From Aphrocallistes beatrix (lineage: Eukaryota; Porifera; Hexactinellida; Sceptrulophora; Aphrocallistidae), in the NCBI GenBank assembly GCA_963281255.1, contig OY725497.1:1922001-1986000 (forward strand): 64,000 bases of DNA, read 5' to 3'. The translations under genes were made by a program, and so were the position numbers. Under the pieces are notes generated by a model. It was not told where the DNA came from. It ran no database searches and saw only the letters and a program-made list of their open reading frames with translations. Shown here piece by piece: positions 44,341 to 56,807 of this stretch. The stretch's first letter is position 1. Each line of letters opens with the position of its first letter.

Positions 44341-45380
44341 TTATAGCTCTCCTTTCATCGTATGCTGTCAAATCGAATTGTTTTTCGCGGGCATCCTTAA
44401 TGAATATGTGGTAGTAATATATATGCATTATATCTTAATTTCAATGGAAGAAGGGGCGAGGTGCGACAAGGGAAATTCCACCGTACATTTCTCAAATTGA
44501 TATTTTCATTCAAATTATTGTATCAATAGTTTGGAACAGTTTGTGTAATCCAACCGTAAAAAGTATCTACATTCATCAAGGTGCTTGTTAGGGGAAAGTA
44601 TTTTTCTGAGAAGCAAGCACCAAGACCATCCAATTGACCGCTCGCTAAGCTAAATTCTATTATGATTTGGAGCATAATAATCTTGCTTCAATGGCATGCA
44701 TATTTTCGTAATTATATTTAGAGAAAGAATTATGAAAATTAGATCACTAAATTAAATCTAGTACAATGTTTTTATTTTTGAACAATATTTGTTAATAATC
44801 GATACTTTAAGACCTAAATCGTTAGAGCCATCATAACTCTTTCGTAAATAGGACTAATTAGTACACAGTAAAAACTAAAAATGTTGGAAAAAATATCATT
44901 GACATTGTTTCATTTGCTGCCAAACATGATAATCCAAGCTGTCAAGCTATCACAATGATTTAAGTCATTGTAGGCATCCTAATATTGATGAATATAATAT
45001 ACGCATTAGTACTTCAGCCAAAATGAATTTGTAATGAGCACGATCCAGTCACATTTTATCACAATTTCCAAGTTAAAGAAAATGACTTTCAGTTTTTCGT
45101 CTCGCATAAGAACCCTTTCAATTGAAAATAACCTGGTTATGGCTGTAGCAATTATTTATCGCAGTGTTGTTGTTAAATTTATTTCGATCCGACTAATTGT
45201 CTTCTTAAGTGCAAAAATACTAGTAAGCTTCAATAGCATTGTTCTATTAACAGCGTTGTTATCAATTTAATTGTCTAAATAGTGCTTTAATTATACTTAT
45301 AATTACCTCCATATATATTGATTAAGAATTAATTTAAAAGTGCTAGACTTTTATGATTTTATTCCAAACGTGTCTGTATA
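44341..45380. other. No supported gene
   Basis: AT-rich intron sequence with one short frame (45034-45270) lacking features. Nothing else seen. Confidence 0.4.
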
Positions 45381-45792
45381 CACTGCCTGGGCCAAAGTAG
45401 TCGTACACCCCAAATTTTACCATACAAATAGTTATAATACTATGCTAGTTAGCAGTCAAGGGTAAGAGATACGCTTAATTTGACTTCAAATTCGAATTAC
45501 TCACTTTATACTCTTTCCACTCGATTACTCTCCTACAAGGTTAAACATTTTAAAACTGTGATACCTTGTGATATGTGCCATAGGGTAGCAGTCGAAAATA
45601 CTTAATCTTGAAGGAGAGTAATTAAGTTGAATGCTTAAAAAGTGAGTAATTTGGATGTGCAGATTACGAATTTTAAGCCAGATTTACCATATCAGTTACT
45701 GATAAAATGTGATTGTCTTCACAAATGGATTACTATTATAACAATTTGGATGGAAAATATTGGGGTGTATGAATACTATTGTCCAGGGAGTG
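45381..45792. mobile_element. Tc1/mariner-type MITE (family F), copy 2
   Basis: Ends CACTGCCTGG...GTAGTCGTACACC and, inverted, CACTCCCTGGACAATAGTAT, next to TA on both sides. It is the uninterrupted counterpart of 20888-21726. Confidence 0.65.
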
Positions 45793-46448
45793 TAGATAAG
45801 AGCAGAATATTATTGATCATTTTAAGGGAATGAAATTTATGAGATTGATGTTATGAGCATACCTCTAGCGAGTTTGTAATACCTTGAATATGAACGGTTT
45901 GTTGTTTCGTTTACTTTTGAGTTTTGCACCTTCACCCAATTGTCATACTTTACTTTTACTTATTTTATCTGTATTATGCTAATTCCCAAATGCAAGATTT
46001 AAAGAAATTTAGTTGAAATCATTGCATGAATTCGATAAGTTTGTGCAATTATTCTTCCAATACCGACCATAATGATGTCTATGGTCGTAAACAATGAATA
46101 TTAGGGCTACTCAGAGCTAAGGTCAAATCGAGACTTGCTTTATTTAAATTTTACCACAGCAGCATAACTAATGCTTTCAAGAATGGCACTTATTGGTTGT
46201 TAAAAACCGAATATTAGAAAATTCAAGTATTTATTAATTTATCAGGATAGGACTACAATGGCTCCTGATATGTTTACTATGCGAGTTTTAATCTGACATA
46301 TGGATGTTTTCTCAATTCGAATATTGAAACTCCAATGGACTCAAGCGATGACAACTTCCAGAATTTGTAGCCCCATACTTAATAAATTGCCGCTTCTTCC
46401 ATCAATAAAATACCTGGCATAAGTACAAACTGTAATCCCCAAATATGG

Positions 46449-46880
46449 CTATTGGGTGAATGTCTCAGAATGTTGATGAAGGGCTTTTGAGTACATTTGT
46501 ATTTTTCCGCCACAAAGCCAAATCGAACACACATCTGCAAAGAAAACCTTGTTCCAATTGATGAACTCGTGTTTCTTAGTCCATAAAACTCTCAATGCTT
46601 CATATAAGGGAGTAATAATTGGTCTTTTCTTGGCAGTTTCCTTGGAATAGGACATTTTTAGATGCATCTCCTCACTGTTGAATACGATTGAATACGATAG
46701 TTCGCGAAGAAATTCGAGGATTATTTTTGATGTTTTGAGTGATATACTACCTCCTTTGTTTAGGCGTCTTTTAAGCTCTGCTTTCGCCCACTGAAATCCT
46801 AACTTTCCAACAGTGGGAAATCCTGACATGATGGACAATTATGAAGAACACACTGCAAGGTGTTTCAACTCCTGCCCGTA
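46449..46880 (-). pseudogene. Tc1-like transposase fragment (first Asp region)
   Basis: Contains KAELKRRLNKGGSISLKTSK and FINWNKVFFADVCSIWLCGG, matching the W.KV.F.DE...L..GG block of Tc1 transposases with Val in place of the Glu after the catalytic Asp. Broken on both sides. Confidence 0.5.
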
Positions 46881-47099
46881 GCCTCTAATTTTTATCAAAT
46901 CACTCTAAACTTTATAATTATCTTGTTCTGCTCTTTTTGAGCGCTAATACCTGAAAAATATTAAGAACCACCTTACTAAACTACCTACCAAATCCAAGCT
47001 CTAAATAAAATATGCGGAGTAGGATATCTACTCGTGGGGTTATTCTTGTACATATTTTTAAGTAGATCTAGTCTATCGCATACTGTAATGTGATAGATG

Positions 47100-47440
47100 T
47101 ATTTTTAGCAGAAATAACAGACCTATTATTATATTCAAACGGTAACTCCAAGAGGATAATTCGAATATTCAGAAATCCATCATTTAAAGAGGAACGAACC
47201 ATTAAATGCATAGATTGGCCATCCTGCAGCCCTGATTTAAATCCAACTGAGAATTTGAGTGTACTATTCTAAAAGGATTCTAAATAGGGCTCCTGAGACA
47301 ATTGAAATGTCAAAAACTATGTGGACATATTATGGAGATCCTTCGACCCTAAATTCATTGGCACCTTCTCAAAATCAATGTATTAGCGGTGTGTCCTTGT
47401 GATTGCTGCTCAAAAATAAAAGGTTACGATATTATTAAAT
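47100..47440 (+). pseudogene. Tc1-like transposase C-terminal fragment
   Basis: IDWPSCSPDLNPTENL (47210-47260) is the Tc1 block with the catalytic Glu. In a neighbouring frame it continues through NRAPETIE and a serine/isoleucine-rich tail to about 47410. It is opposite in orientation to the fragment at 46449-46880, so the locus was rearranged or holds two insertions. Confidence 0.55.
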
Positions 47441-47689
47441 TAAATTCTATCTTAATGTACTAGGGGACGATAGAACCAAAATAGAACTTTAAGTTATCAA
47501 TTTGCATTGGGTTTAATAATTGTAATTATTGTAAAATATAGTATATTTAGCTGAAACTAGAAAAAACGTTCGCAGCTAATGTGCCACTAACTCCCCATTT
47601 AGATGGTAAGATACTTCTGTATTTTGCCTGGAATCGAGTATGTTGACTGTCTCCTTATATTGTAGCCAATGTTGGTATCCAACACTGCT

Positions 47690-48060
47690 CGATGTGCAAA
47701 AAAATAGCTGCATTTCTAGCTAGCCTCAATCAGGCGACAGCTGTGATTACGGCATTAATAGAGTGGGGGTATCAGCGAGCACGTTGAAATCTCATTCGAT
47801 ACGACTGCTTCTAACACAGGGCTTTTGAATGGGATATTGATGAAAACGCCATTCTTTAGCAGCATTTGGGTCGAGAGCTCCTACCTCTGGCCTGCCGTCA
47901 CCACATTTTAGAACTTGCATGTAATAATTTTAGTATTCATCAGCCGTTTCATCAGGACCAAAGGTCACCCTATTCAGATTTAAGAATCAAACGAGCTCCC
48001 AAATTTATCTGACTATTATCTGGAGTTGAGGCTGAAGTGTTATTTGGCATTCTCGGATCA
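47690..48060 (+). pseudogene. Fragment of an invertebrate transposon protein (LACRHH family)
   Basis: VEISFDTTASNTGLLNG, then in the next frame HLGRELLPLACRHHILELAC (47865-47925). I recognise the FDTT.SNTG and LGR.LL.LACRHH..EL motifs as a recurrent, poorly named DNA-transposon protein family of invertebrates. Frameshifts and stops are present. Identification is from memory of the motif only. Confidence 0.4.
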
Positions 48061-48947
48061 TACATAGAAAGCATTTTCCATGATGGGATGACTATCAGGA
48101 ATTCCAGAGTGAAATGAGTACCTCCCTATATTTATTATATTTTTTAATGGATTTTTGGGAATGTCATAAATGTTAAATTAATGAAATTTGGACAGAACTG
48201 GTAGACTGATAATGGGTAGACGAAGTTATTATATGACTTTTGATATCATTACTTCACTAGACATTGATACACCTTTTAATGTCCAGACGTGAAGTAATTC
48301 TGAATCCATGAATGCAACCCTATCATTTTTTGATAAGGTACATAAGACAATTTTAGCACATTCAGTTGCTGATTTTACAATCTTGATTTTAAAGTTATTT
48401 ATTCATTTCACACTATGTAATTGGAATAAATCTTTATTGTTTTTGGATTTAACAACCGTTACCAGAAGCTAGTGTGAGATTTGAGATTGCAAGATTAATT
48501 TTAATTTTTAAATATTCTTTTTCTTTGATGATTACACAACGATTAATAGCGAGTTTAAACTAGAACTATTTGTATTCATCTCAATTATATTCTAAAATAT
48601 GCTCGAAACGTCATAACTTGATAATCAAAAGTGATAGAAAAAAATTTCAACGAATAAATGTTTATCATATATATATGCACCTTTGAATATATGTATATAA
48701 GTGGTCAAGTGACGATGACTCATCATAAAGATCCAAAATGTTGAATTTACATTATTATGCTATACGATATTTACCTAAAACATTTCCTTAAAAATATCAG
48801 AATTTTATCATTTGAAAACAAGAAGAGATTGAGATTAGTTTACTTGAGATTAATTGTTAATTGGGCTTTACAACTCCTTTCTATGCAAAAATTCATGATC
48901 AGGAAAAAATGACTCGTCAAAAATTCTGTCATGTACGAAAAATATCA
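48061..48947. other. No supported gene
   Basis: AT-rich intron DNA without recognisable repeats or coding signal. Confidence 0.4.
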
Positions 48948-49164
48948 TAAAGATACCCCAGTTTGCCTCCACCTATCAAGCAGTCGCCACCCAAAGATCC
49001 CACAAAAGCGCGGGATACCAAGTGAGTATATTCTGGCTCAGTTATTGTCTAATAAGCCTCACTGTGCAGACTATCCTCACATGATATCCGGGACTTTTAT
49101 TTGATCTCTGTTTGGCCACTGATTGATAAAGGTCACAAGCTGAGGTATCTTTATGATAATTTTT
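48948..49164. mobile_element. Small inverted-repeat MITE, 217 bp
   Basis: ATCATAAAGATACCCCAG at the left and its inverse CTGAGGTATCTTTATGAT at the right, with a further shared TATCAA.CAG block. Arms are about 40 bases. Family unknown. Confidence 0.5.
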
Positions 49165-49724
49165 ATGTTTAGATTATTCAAATTTCTATTCAAGCTATTA
49201 GGTTAATATTGAAATGTTGGATATTACTGGAGGCCTTATTTATCCCAGAAATACATAGTAAGGTGATATAGTATAACAGCTTTAAAGTTAAATCAACTTC
49301 TACCTTGATATGATTTTCCATTGGAATGTGAAACTTAATCGACATATCTGAAGATAATGAATCGGGTAATTGCAATTCAAATAAAAGTATTGGTGTTTTC
49401 GCAGTTCATTCCGATACTATTTCTGTCGGAGATTTGCTTGTAAACGAATTAATTTGCCAGAGTAGTGAGGATAATGCATTCCTAATCATATTTCATAAAT
49501 GATTTTGGTTATCTATAAATATTGTTTCTTTAGTCCTCAAATAGCATTATTTTCATGATCTTTATCCTTGAAATATGTCGAAAATTCAGAACATTGCCAC
49601 CTTTGAAAGTCTCCTTTTATCTACTTTTATCAAGTAGAAAATGAGGGTAAATTACTGTTTATCTGGTGAATGATCTATTTTGAATAGTTATATCAACTTT
49701 TACTTCAATTTTTTATTTATTTAG

Positions 49725-50107
49725 GCAAGGATTATGCCAAATCTCTCGGTTTCAATGACATGCAATCTACGATACTCCATATGATTGAAAAGTGTCGAAT
49801 GGGATGTTTGGTTATATGTGCCTGGGGAACCCAAGGAGCATGTGGATGCATCAAAAAATCTGATCAAATGCATCTCTCTGATTTAGTTAGCAGCCGATGT
49901 TTTCCACCACAATACGGTGTAAAAGATACACTTGGTGCAGGAGATACATTTGTTGCTGCCTGTTTATACGCAATCCTTTTTTGTGATTATAACAAATGCT
50001 GTCAAAATGATTTATCAAAAATTTTAGAATTTGGATGTAAAATTGCTGGATACAAATGTGGAATTTATGGTTTTGATCTACATTACTGTTCTATAAAAAT
50101 GACTTGA
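49725..50107 (+). CDS. KHK: Ketohexokinase, final exon (residues 199-325)
   Basis: The acceptor TTTATTTAG|GCAAGG is followed by KDYAKSLGFND, the counterpart of human SKDVAKHLGFQS, and the frame agrees with the phase-1 donor at 34893. Further family features are LVICAWGTQGACG and the PfkB signature 2, VKDTLGAGDTFVAA, in which Asp272 is the catalytic base and GAGD forms the anion hole. The end is LEFGCKIAGYKCGIYGFD, matching the C-terminus of animal KHK. Total 325 residues against 298 in human; the extra length is mainly at the N-terminus. No other introns are needed. The gene appears intact and is presumably expressed through a 14.8-kb intron. Confidence 0.88.
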
Positions 50108-51200
50108 GATATTACTCTAATACTTGTACAGTTTATTTATTTAATTAACATGTGTATCTACTATATTTATTTAATTATAGATTAGTCTTGATTTATTTAA
50201 TGACATTTACATAATTTATTCACTTAATAATTATATTTATTTGAATGATATAATCTATTAGGGAATTAGAGAAAAATCCTTTAATTAAAAATTTCAAAAA
50301 TTAAATTTATAATTAGTTCGAGATGTCAAATACATCAAAATTGGGTGCAGCGAATTATTTTCATAAATATTCCGGTTGACAATTTTGGGAATTTTTAAAC
50401 ATTTCTACCTCAACTCCTTGTAAGAGTTTAACCTAAAAACTGTTATATTATGCCTCTTAAGGTTCATTTTGCTGATTTAGTTGCTTTTTTTAATCGTTTT
50501 CAAATCTATAGATGTTTTAAGATTACTTTTTACAATTTACACGATAAAATTCTTCTGTTCGTATCCGTTTCCGCAAATAAAAAACTGAAAATCGACCAAA
50601 AATCTAAAATTTCTCATAATAACAGACAAAAACACCTCAACAGCAACAATAAAAACCAAAAACACTTTCAATGAAGAGCCACTCAGGGAATAATATTGTT
50701 TCTAACTAAATTTACAATCAGTCTCTGCTTTATACCTTTTTTACTATTAAAATATTTATACAAACAACAGACACACATTTTCACATTTGCGAACAACTGA
50801 AGAATAGTAATATTCGAGGAAGCAACTATACGTATACTAACAGATTATGTAATAACCCCCATTTCCAAAACAATTTTAATCCGATTAAGCATACTTGCCA
50901 CTAAATTTCCGAATTTTTGTATTTTTGTCTAGCCATGCTACTAATTTGAGATTTTCAATTAACTCGTCTCAATTGTTTATCTGGCCCTTATAACTTCTGG
51001 AAGTACTATGCGTAAAAAAAGGATAATATAGTACAATGGGGTTGATTGAAATCCCAAAAAATGAGGTAAATTTACCATGTATTTTCAATATTCGTATTTG
51101 GGGTGACCAATACCCCACAATGTAGACAATAGTTAGTCCAAAGGGGTCAATGGTGACCCCACAATGTATTTCAAAGATTTTTTAAAAAATATTTGTGCTC
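50108..51200. other. KHK 3' flank, no supported gene
   Basis: AT-rich, with several ATTTATTTAATTA stretches that could serve 3' processing. One 74-codon frame (50450-50674, plus, ATG) starts MPLKVHFADLVAFFNRF and ends in an Asn/Lys-rich tail. It could be a first exon of another gene, but nothing identifies it. Confidence 0.35.
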
Positions 51201-51204
51201 ACAG

Positions 51205-51545
51205 ATCATCCGACTTTGTTGTAGTTCTCGGTTATGGTGTCACCGGTCACTTCACTCTGTATTTATAATCCTTGTCTGTGTGGTCACCATGTAACCCACT
51301 GTATCTGCAATCCTAGTTTGTGGGGTCACCACTCACACCACTCTGTATTTGCAATCCTACTCTGTGTGGACACCAGTCACCCCACAATGTACTTGCAATC
51401 CTAGTATGTGGAGTAACCTGTCACCCCACTCTGTATCTGCAATCCTAGTCTGTGGGGTCACCAGTCACCCCACTTTGTATCTCCAATCCTAGGTTGTGGG
51501 TCACTGGTCACATCACTTTGTCTTTGTAAGTCTAGTCTTTAGGGC
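51205..51545 (+). repeat. 44-bp minisatellite, about eight copies
   Basis: The unit resembles AATCCTAGTCTGTGGGGTCA followed by CCAGTCACCCCACTCTGTAT and a TTGC/CTGC tail. Copies differ by several substitutions. Looser units extend left to about 51090. The unit itself contains an inverted GTGGGGT/ACCCCAC pair. Confidence 0.65.
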
Positions 51546-51861
51546 CTTCACTTTCCCACTATCTGGATCGGTGAGTAGAGGGTTGCTCGTGGTTGAATTG
51601 GGGGATGGAGCGGTGTCATACTACTAGCAATCTCCAGATCTCAGACCCTTGGGTGAGATGTGTAACACTAGTGCGAGTAGTCGCCCTGGTCTATAGCCCC
51701 TTTTTCCTTTTGCCTATTTTGGTCCAAAAGGATGGACTACTTGCCCTAGGCATGGATGAGCAAACATTTTTGGCCGCGAGCCTGGCTGGCGGACACTTTG
51801 TGTCTGCCTGGGTCAACATTGATTAATTATAAAGTAGATAACATCTCTAAATACGTCTGTC

Positions 51862-54800
51862 CATAGCCTACTATACATATGGGCTAACAGTAAAAAAACC
51901 ATGGATATTTCAGAAGTCATATCTAATAGTACATTTCAACAATGTGGTTATCATTTGTATTAATTAATTGACATTTGACAAAAGTGGTAAATTACATAAT
52001 CAGGAAGTTCTATGTTTCTTTGCACTCTTAACATTACTGTCTGTAGTAGTTGGATGTGTTAGTTTCTTAAGTTTTCGAGTAGTTTCCTTTTGTCTTGATT
52101 GGAAAATGACCATAGAATTGAAATTTTTGACCTTGTTTGCTATTATGCAGTTTGATGTGATGGTTAAAATTCGTTTAAGATAATCCCACCCAAAAAGATT
52201 GCAATTGGGACATTTGTTTCTCCAATGTTCGCACTGAGCATCTTCTAGCTAAATGATAGAAAGTTCTAAAAGTGTTTTTTTGGGCGCTCCACTAGCAAAT
52301 CTAATAAGCAGATCATTATCCTGCTCAATAAGTCTGAATATCTTCCAAACTAGTACCACAGCATCTAGAACAATATCAGATGGCCATTTTAGATTACCTC
52401 TATCAATAACTTCTAAAATTTTATACTTCGAATCCGGAGGTTCGTCGAGATGAAGGTATTTGTCTTCTGTCAAGCACATCATACACTCACTACAAATTGA
52501 GGTATGCTTCCATAACTGCTGAACACAATAACCCCCAATAAAGGCTAAAGATTGTAGAGTAGCGGTATCAAGAGAAATATCTGACAAACCAAAGATCACA
52601 TTTGAGTAAATATCAATATCACTTGAAGTATCGGTAGTAGTATCATCAGTTGTCGCAGAAAAGGAGCTTATAAAGTCGGACAGAGTTAAGTTATTTGACT
52701 GTCAGTTAGAAAATATATTTAGGATAGTAGAGACCTTGAGTCGTTGTTCACTCTCGAGAATTTGACAATAGGAAATGTGGTAGTTGGCTCCCGACATCAT
52801 TCTGTATAAACCAAAATGATGTTCTAATGCGTCTGTTTGCAAAAAGTAAGTCCAGAAGTAAGTAAATCCACGTTCATTTGTAAGATAGTTAACTATCCTT
52901 GGTAACGCAAGACATGAGTGTTTGATACTAGTAAAAGTCTGAGCACTAAGTTTCCCATCTTTTCCGGGAAGTGATTTCCATTTGTCTAGCCAGTCTACAA
53001 TTTTAGCTAAAAAGCCAAAACGAAAGTCATTGTAGTAAAATTGTTCAGAAATATCATCACTAAGGCGGATATTCTTGTTGGGTCTGTTAACATTAAAAAT
53101 TTTCCAAAGCAGGTTAATCGTATCGATAAATTCTGAGGTGTGTGTCTTGAACTCCTGAGTACGGGATAAATTCGGAACTTTGATCGCTGAACTGGTGGAT
53201 TCGCAAAAAATTCTCAGAGCAAGGCTAACATTTTGACGTTCGAAAGATGTCGGCCAGCAAGCCTTTGCGATTAATCTTGGAGCAAGTTTAGCACATTTAT
53301 ATTGTTCTTCCCAGTATAAAAGACGAATGTCCTCGAAAGAAGCGATGTTCACCTGTTGGAAATCCTCAAAGCTAGGATACTTGAGTATTCTGTCATGGTT
53401 CTTGACGTTAAGCCAGTTATTACGAATCGATTTTAGGACATGAACAAAATCAAAAACAAATAAGAGTGGAATCTAACGGATGTTGTACAACAGGCTGTAG
53501 TATGTGATCAGAAGAAAATAATTTGAAGAGATTTACGTTGAGAGGATAGGCATCGGTACTAATTACTTGAACTGAGAGGTTACATTGCTCGACATCACTT
53601 ATCACTGATTGAATAGTGGGAAACAATTTCTAGGCAGAAGAACTGCCTAATGGTAAAAGTCGAACTATTGTAGACCATTTTCTGAAAAGGCTAGTTACCA
53701 TTATGGAGAAGACTGTCATTGTCGGGTCATTCGGATCTAAAGAACCACCAACAATTTTTCCAGCTTTGTATGTAAGATCTGATTTCACATGTATCTCGTC
53801 CATTTGTAAAATTACATTCTTCTCTTGAGGGGTGAAATTTGATGTTGCTTGCTTGAGATATGTCTTGAAGTTATCGTCAAGCCCAAATGAAGAATACAGC
53901 TTTTGTATTGTATTGAAATGTGGTAGAGCCAAACATTCTAGAGACTGTAGGAAATTATAACATGTTGAAGAAATGAGGTGAGCTTGAGCGCTATAATTTG
54001 AGTGATAGTATTATATCTTCGCCTATTCTTCTGAACACATAAATTTCGGAGCTGACAAAGTGTAAATTGAAGCGAAGGAAGAAGATGAATATCATTGGAT
54101 TTATCATCAAACTCTTCCTGTGAATGATCTTCAAGATGGGATACTGCATTCTGAATATTAGTGATAGCTTCAGCGATCATATCCTTAGGCTGGGAAATCT
54201 TTGTAGAAGAACAGGATATTGCTTCTACTAACTCTGTAAGTAGTGTTTCGATTTGTCTGACATCAGTTATGCAATTAATCCTTAAGGATATCTCTTTGGA
54301 TTGAAAGTATCCACGTGCTGTCATCGTAGAATCGATGGTCAATGCGGCTTCGACCCTAATAATTCCTTCTGATTTAGATGGATAAATGAAGTTTAGCATG
54401 TTGTCCTGTGACAACCACAGGAGCCAAGGATCCGGAAAGCAAGAAGTTATTTTCTCCTTCAGATCAGAAAAACAATCTACTTTAAACTTTTTCGTTTCTA
54501 TATCTTGTGTTTCGAGGCTAAGATTTCGAGCGGTGATAAATAAATCTTCTTCCTTAGATTCATGCGAAAACCGAGATGGTCTTGATGTCTTCGTCGAGGA
54601 TAAATAGCTAGGACATCCAGGAAGTATTGAAGGTATAGCACCTTTAACTAAAATTGGCCTCTCTCATTTGGTATACTTGATCTCCACGCCATCATTTACT
54701 CGGATCGTATTTTCAATATCTCATTCGTGGAAATGCATGGCACACACATAAAATACCTTGGGAGGATTACCATGCTCTCTGTGTAACGCATTAATCCAAG

Positions 54801-55348
54801 CCTGGCGTAATTCTGGATCCTCTGGAGATTTAAAGACTGGTATATAAGGATCTTTGGGATAATAGTTGCTCTTACATCCAGGAGCCCAGCATCTGTTTGG
54901 CATAATCTCGATATTAAGGCGAATAGTAAAGCTAAATAAAATTTCTAATGTGCAGGGAGAAATTAATAAGAATATTAAACAGGAATGATCACATGGGAAA
55001 GGAAATTGGGTAAGATGGGAACCAAAAGATAGAATATACACTATACTAAGTATAATCAGATATGCGAAATAATTACTACTCAATTAATTAAAAGAAATAC
55101 TGAATGAATCGTATAGACAATACTATTATATACTGTAGGGACTATGTTAATGTTATTAATTAATTGTAGCATCTAAATTTGTAAACACTATTTAAGGTTG
55201 GGTATTATTTAGTATAACTATTATTGTGTACCCATAATATGTAGCAGATAAAAATAGCATATTGTCGAATGAAATACTCAATGACTTCTAGCCAATCCTT
55301 GGTCACAATTTTTCTTTGAGTTGTTGGGCCAGAGTATAGTAGGCTATG
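51862..55348 (-). mobile_element. P-type transposon, 3487 bp, with THAP transposase
   Basis: Ends CATAGCCTACTATAC and its inverse. The flanks CGTCTGTC (left) and GGTGTGTC (right) agree at 6 of 8 positions and overlap the uninterrupted family C sequence GTCTGTCTTAC, so this is an aged 8-bp duplication. Encodes a THAP-domain transposase on the minus strand. Same termini as the 700-bp element at 963. Confidence 0.8.
52249..54903 (-). pseudogene. P-element/THAP9-like transposase, decayed
   Basis: Start MPNRCWAPGCKSNYYPKD (ATG 54901-54903) opens a THAP zinc finger: C-x4-C, a tryptophan in LRQAWINAL and a late C-x2-H in VCAMHFHE. Further motifs are LPHFNTIQKLY, ILQMDEIHVKSDLTYKAGKI (first acidic motif), VISTDAYPLNVNLF, FVFDFVHVLKSIRNNWLN (second acidic motif) and TDALEHHFGLYRMMSGANYH. 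Damage: in-frame TGA at 54721, another TGA near 54663, a frameshift near 53940, TAG near 53632, a frameshift near 53470 and TGA near 52690. The 885-codon span suits THAP9/P transposases. No host-gene constraint is evident. Confidence 0.8.
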
Positions 55349-55466
55349 GTGTGTCTTACTTTTATAATCGATGTCACTCGAAAAATTAAATTTTTGATGC
55401 GTAAGGATGACTTCATAACAATGATGTGTCATCATTTTTTATGAGAGTCGTAACATATTTGAGATA

Positions 55467-55650
55467 CAGGTGACCGCTTAATCGGGACACTTTGGTCCCG
55501 CATATTTTGTCCCGATTAAGCGGAGTTCCCAATTAACCGATGAAATTTAGTATTAACTTCTATGTATGAGAACCATTGCGTTCCAAAAGACTTTTCTCAA
55601 ATAAACGGTAGTCCGAATTAACGAGTGTCCCGATTAAGTGGAGTTGACTG
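55467..55650. mobile_element. pogo-like MITE (family H), 184 bp, copy 1
   Basis: Ends CAGGTGACCGCTTAATCGGG and (inverted) CAGTCAACTCCACTTAATCG, with TA on both sides. Internal ATTAACCGATGAAATTTAGT is shared with copy 2. Inserted in family C. Confidence 0.7.
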
Positions 55651-56058
55651 TATATTACGATACACATTCTATTAAAATTTCTGCCCTCTATCTATCACCT
55701 AAAATGACTGATTTATGGTCGAAAAACTGAAATTTTGAAATTTCAGTTTATCGATCATAAATCAGTCATTTTAGGTGATAGAGGACTGAAATTTTAATAG
55801 AATGTGTATATTAATATCTTCCACACATTATACTACTATCATCAAAAACTGACTGCTCATCATTCTGTTATGACGTCATCATTACCCATTTACAATTGAC
55901 TAATTGACAAATTTTGTGATTCTCCGGATTATACCAGTAAAACACACGTATTTAAAGATGTTATCCACTTTGTAATTAATCAATGTGAGCCTTGGCGCCC
56001 AAAGAGAGCCTCTGGCGGACACAAGTCTGCCAGCTGTACAGCGCTACCAAGCGAAACG

Positions 56059-56807
56059 TATTTGTAGTATACATTTCGATTCCAGAATTAATCTAATTTT
56101 TCATTCTCTGGTTTAAATTATTCCAATAATCAATATTTCTACTAATTAATTTTGACATTGGTCAACTGGTTAACCGACCTGAGGAATCATTAAAACCAAG
56201 CCCTGGACAACCAAAAAATTTTTTACACTATTTAAAAACCCATCGTTGCCACAGGAATGTTTTGCGTCCTTTCCGTTTTAAGCCATGTAAGTTTGGGGTT
56301 TCTAATGTAAATAGAAAACTCCATGTGCATCCAAATATTAAAGTTATGTGAAATGGGCTTTCTATAAATAAGAAAGAAAACTAATAAAAATGTAAAAATT
56401 GTGGTAAATTTGTACTCAATTGAATTCAAGCGGGCATAGTTTGCCCACCCCTGCCCTAGGGTGAGAGGTCCAGGAGACATCTGACCCTAGGATGACATGT
56501 CCGGGGGAATTGAGGGCACTCCGATACCGTACCAAATAGGTGACCCGGAAATGGAATGCACCTTTTGAATTGTTATTGCAGGGAGTAGGTCGATCAGGAT
56601 GAAATTCAAACTACGATACATGGACTTCTAAACTACCTAGACAGTCCACTTATTCTGACTCTATACATAATTAGGCTAGTTTGTTATTATTGATATCTCG
56701 AAAACCATTAATTATACAAGATATTTATGGCACTGAGCATTTAAACTTATTAATGTATGATTTTTAGAGAAAAAAAGATGGTGAAATGTTGAAAATGTAT
56801 AATTGAA
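56059..56807. other. No supported gene
   Basis: AT-rich. A minus-strand frame (56232-56480) contains the phrase GQGWANYARLNSIEYKFTTI, which resembles the ACCCCTGCCCTAG-type hAT terminal sequence translated and not a protein. No element ends confirmed. Confidence 0.35.

Larger units (their letters stand above)
34894..49724 (+). other. KHK intron, 14.8 kb, transposon-filled
   Basis: Starts GTTAGT and ends TTTTTTATTTATTTAG. Contents are listed separately: at least ten mobile or repeated elements on both strands and no other intact gene. Confidence 0.8.
51775..56058. mobile_element. Family C foldback split by a P-type element and a pogo-like MITE
   Basis: Family C begins at about 51775 (GGCTGGCGGACACTTTGTGT) and is cut at 51861 by the P-type element. 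It resumes at 55356 (TTACTTTTATAATCGATGTC) and is cut again at 55467-55650 by a MITE. It then folds back: 55661-55809 is a near-perfect hairpin and the second arm ends at 56058 (CAAGCGAAACGTATTTG). Confidence 0.6.

Noticed and set aside
50450..50674. 74-codon frame after KHK as a gene
   Set aside because: It has an ATG but an Asn/Lys-rich low-complexity tail and no recognised fold. Recorded only as a possible exon.
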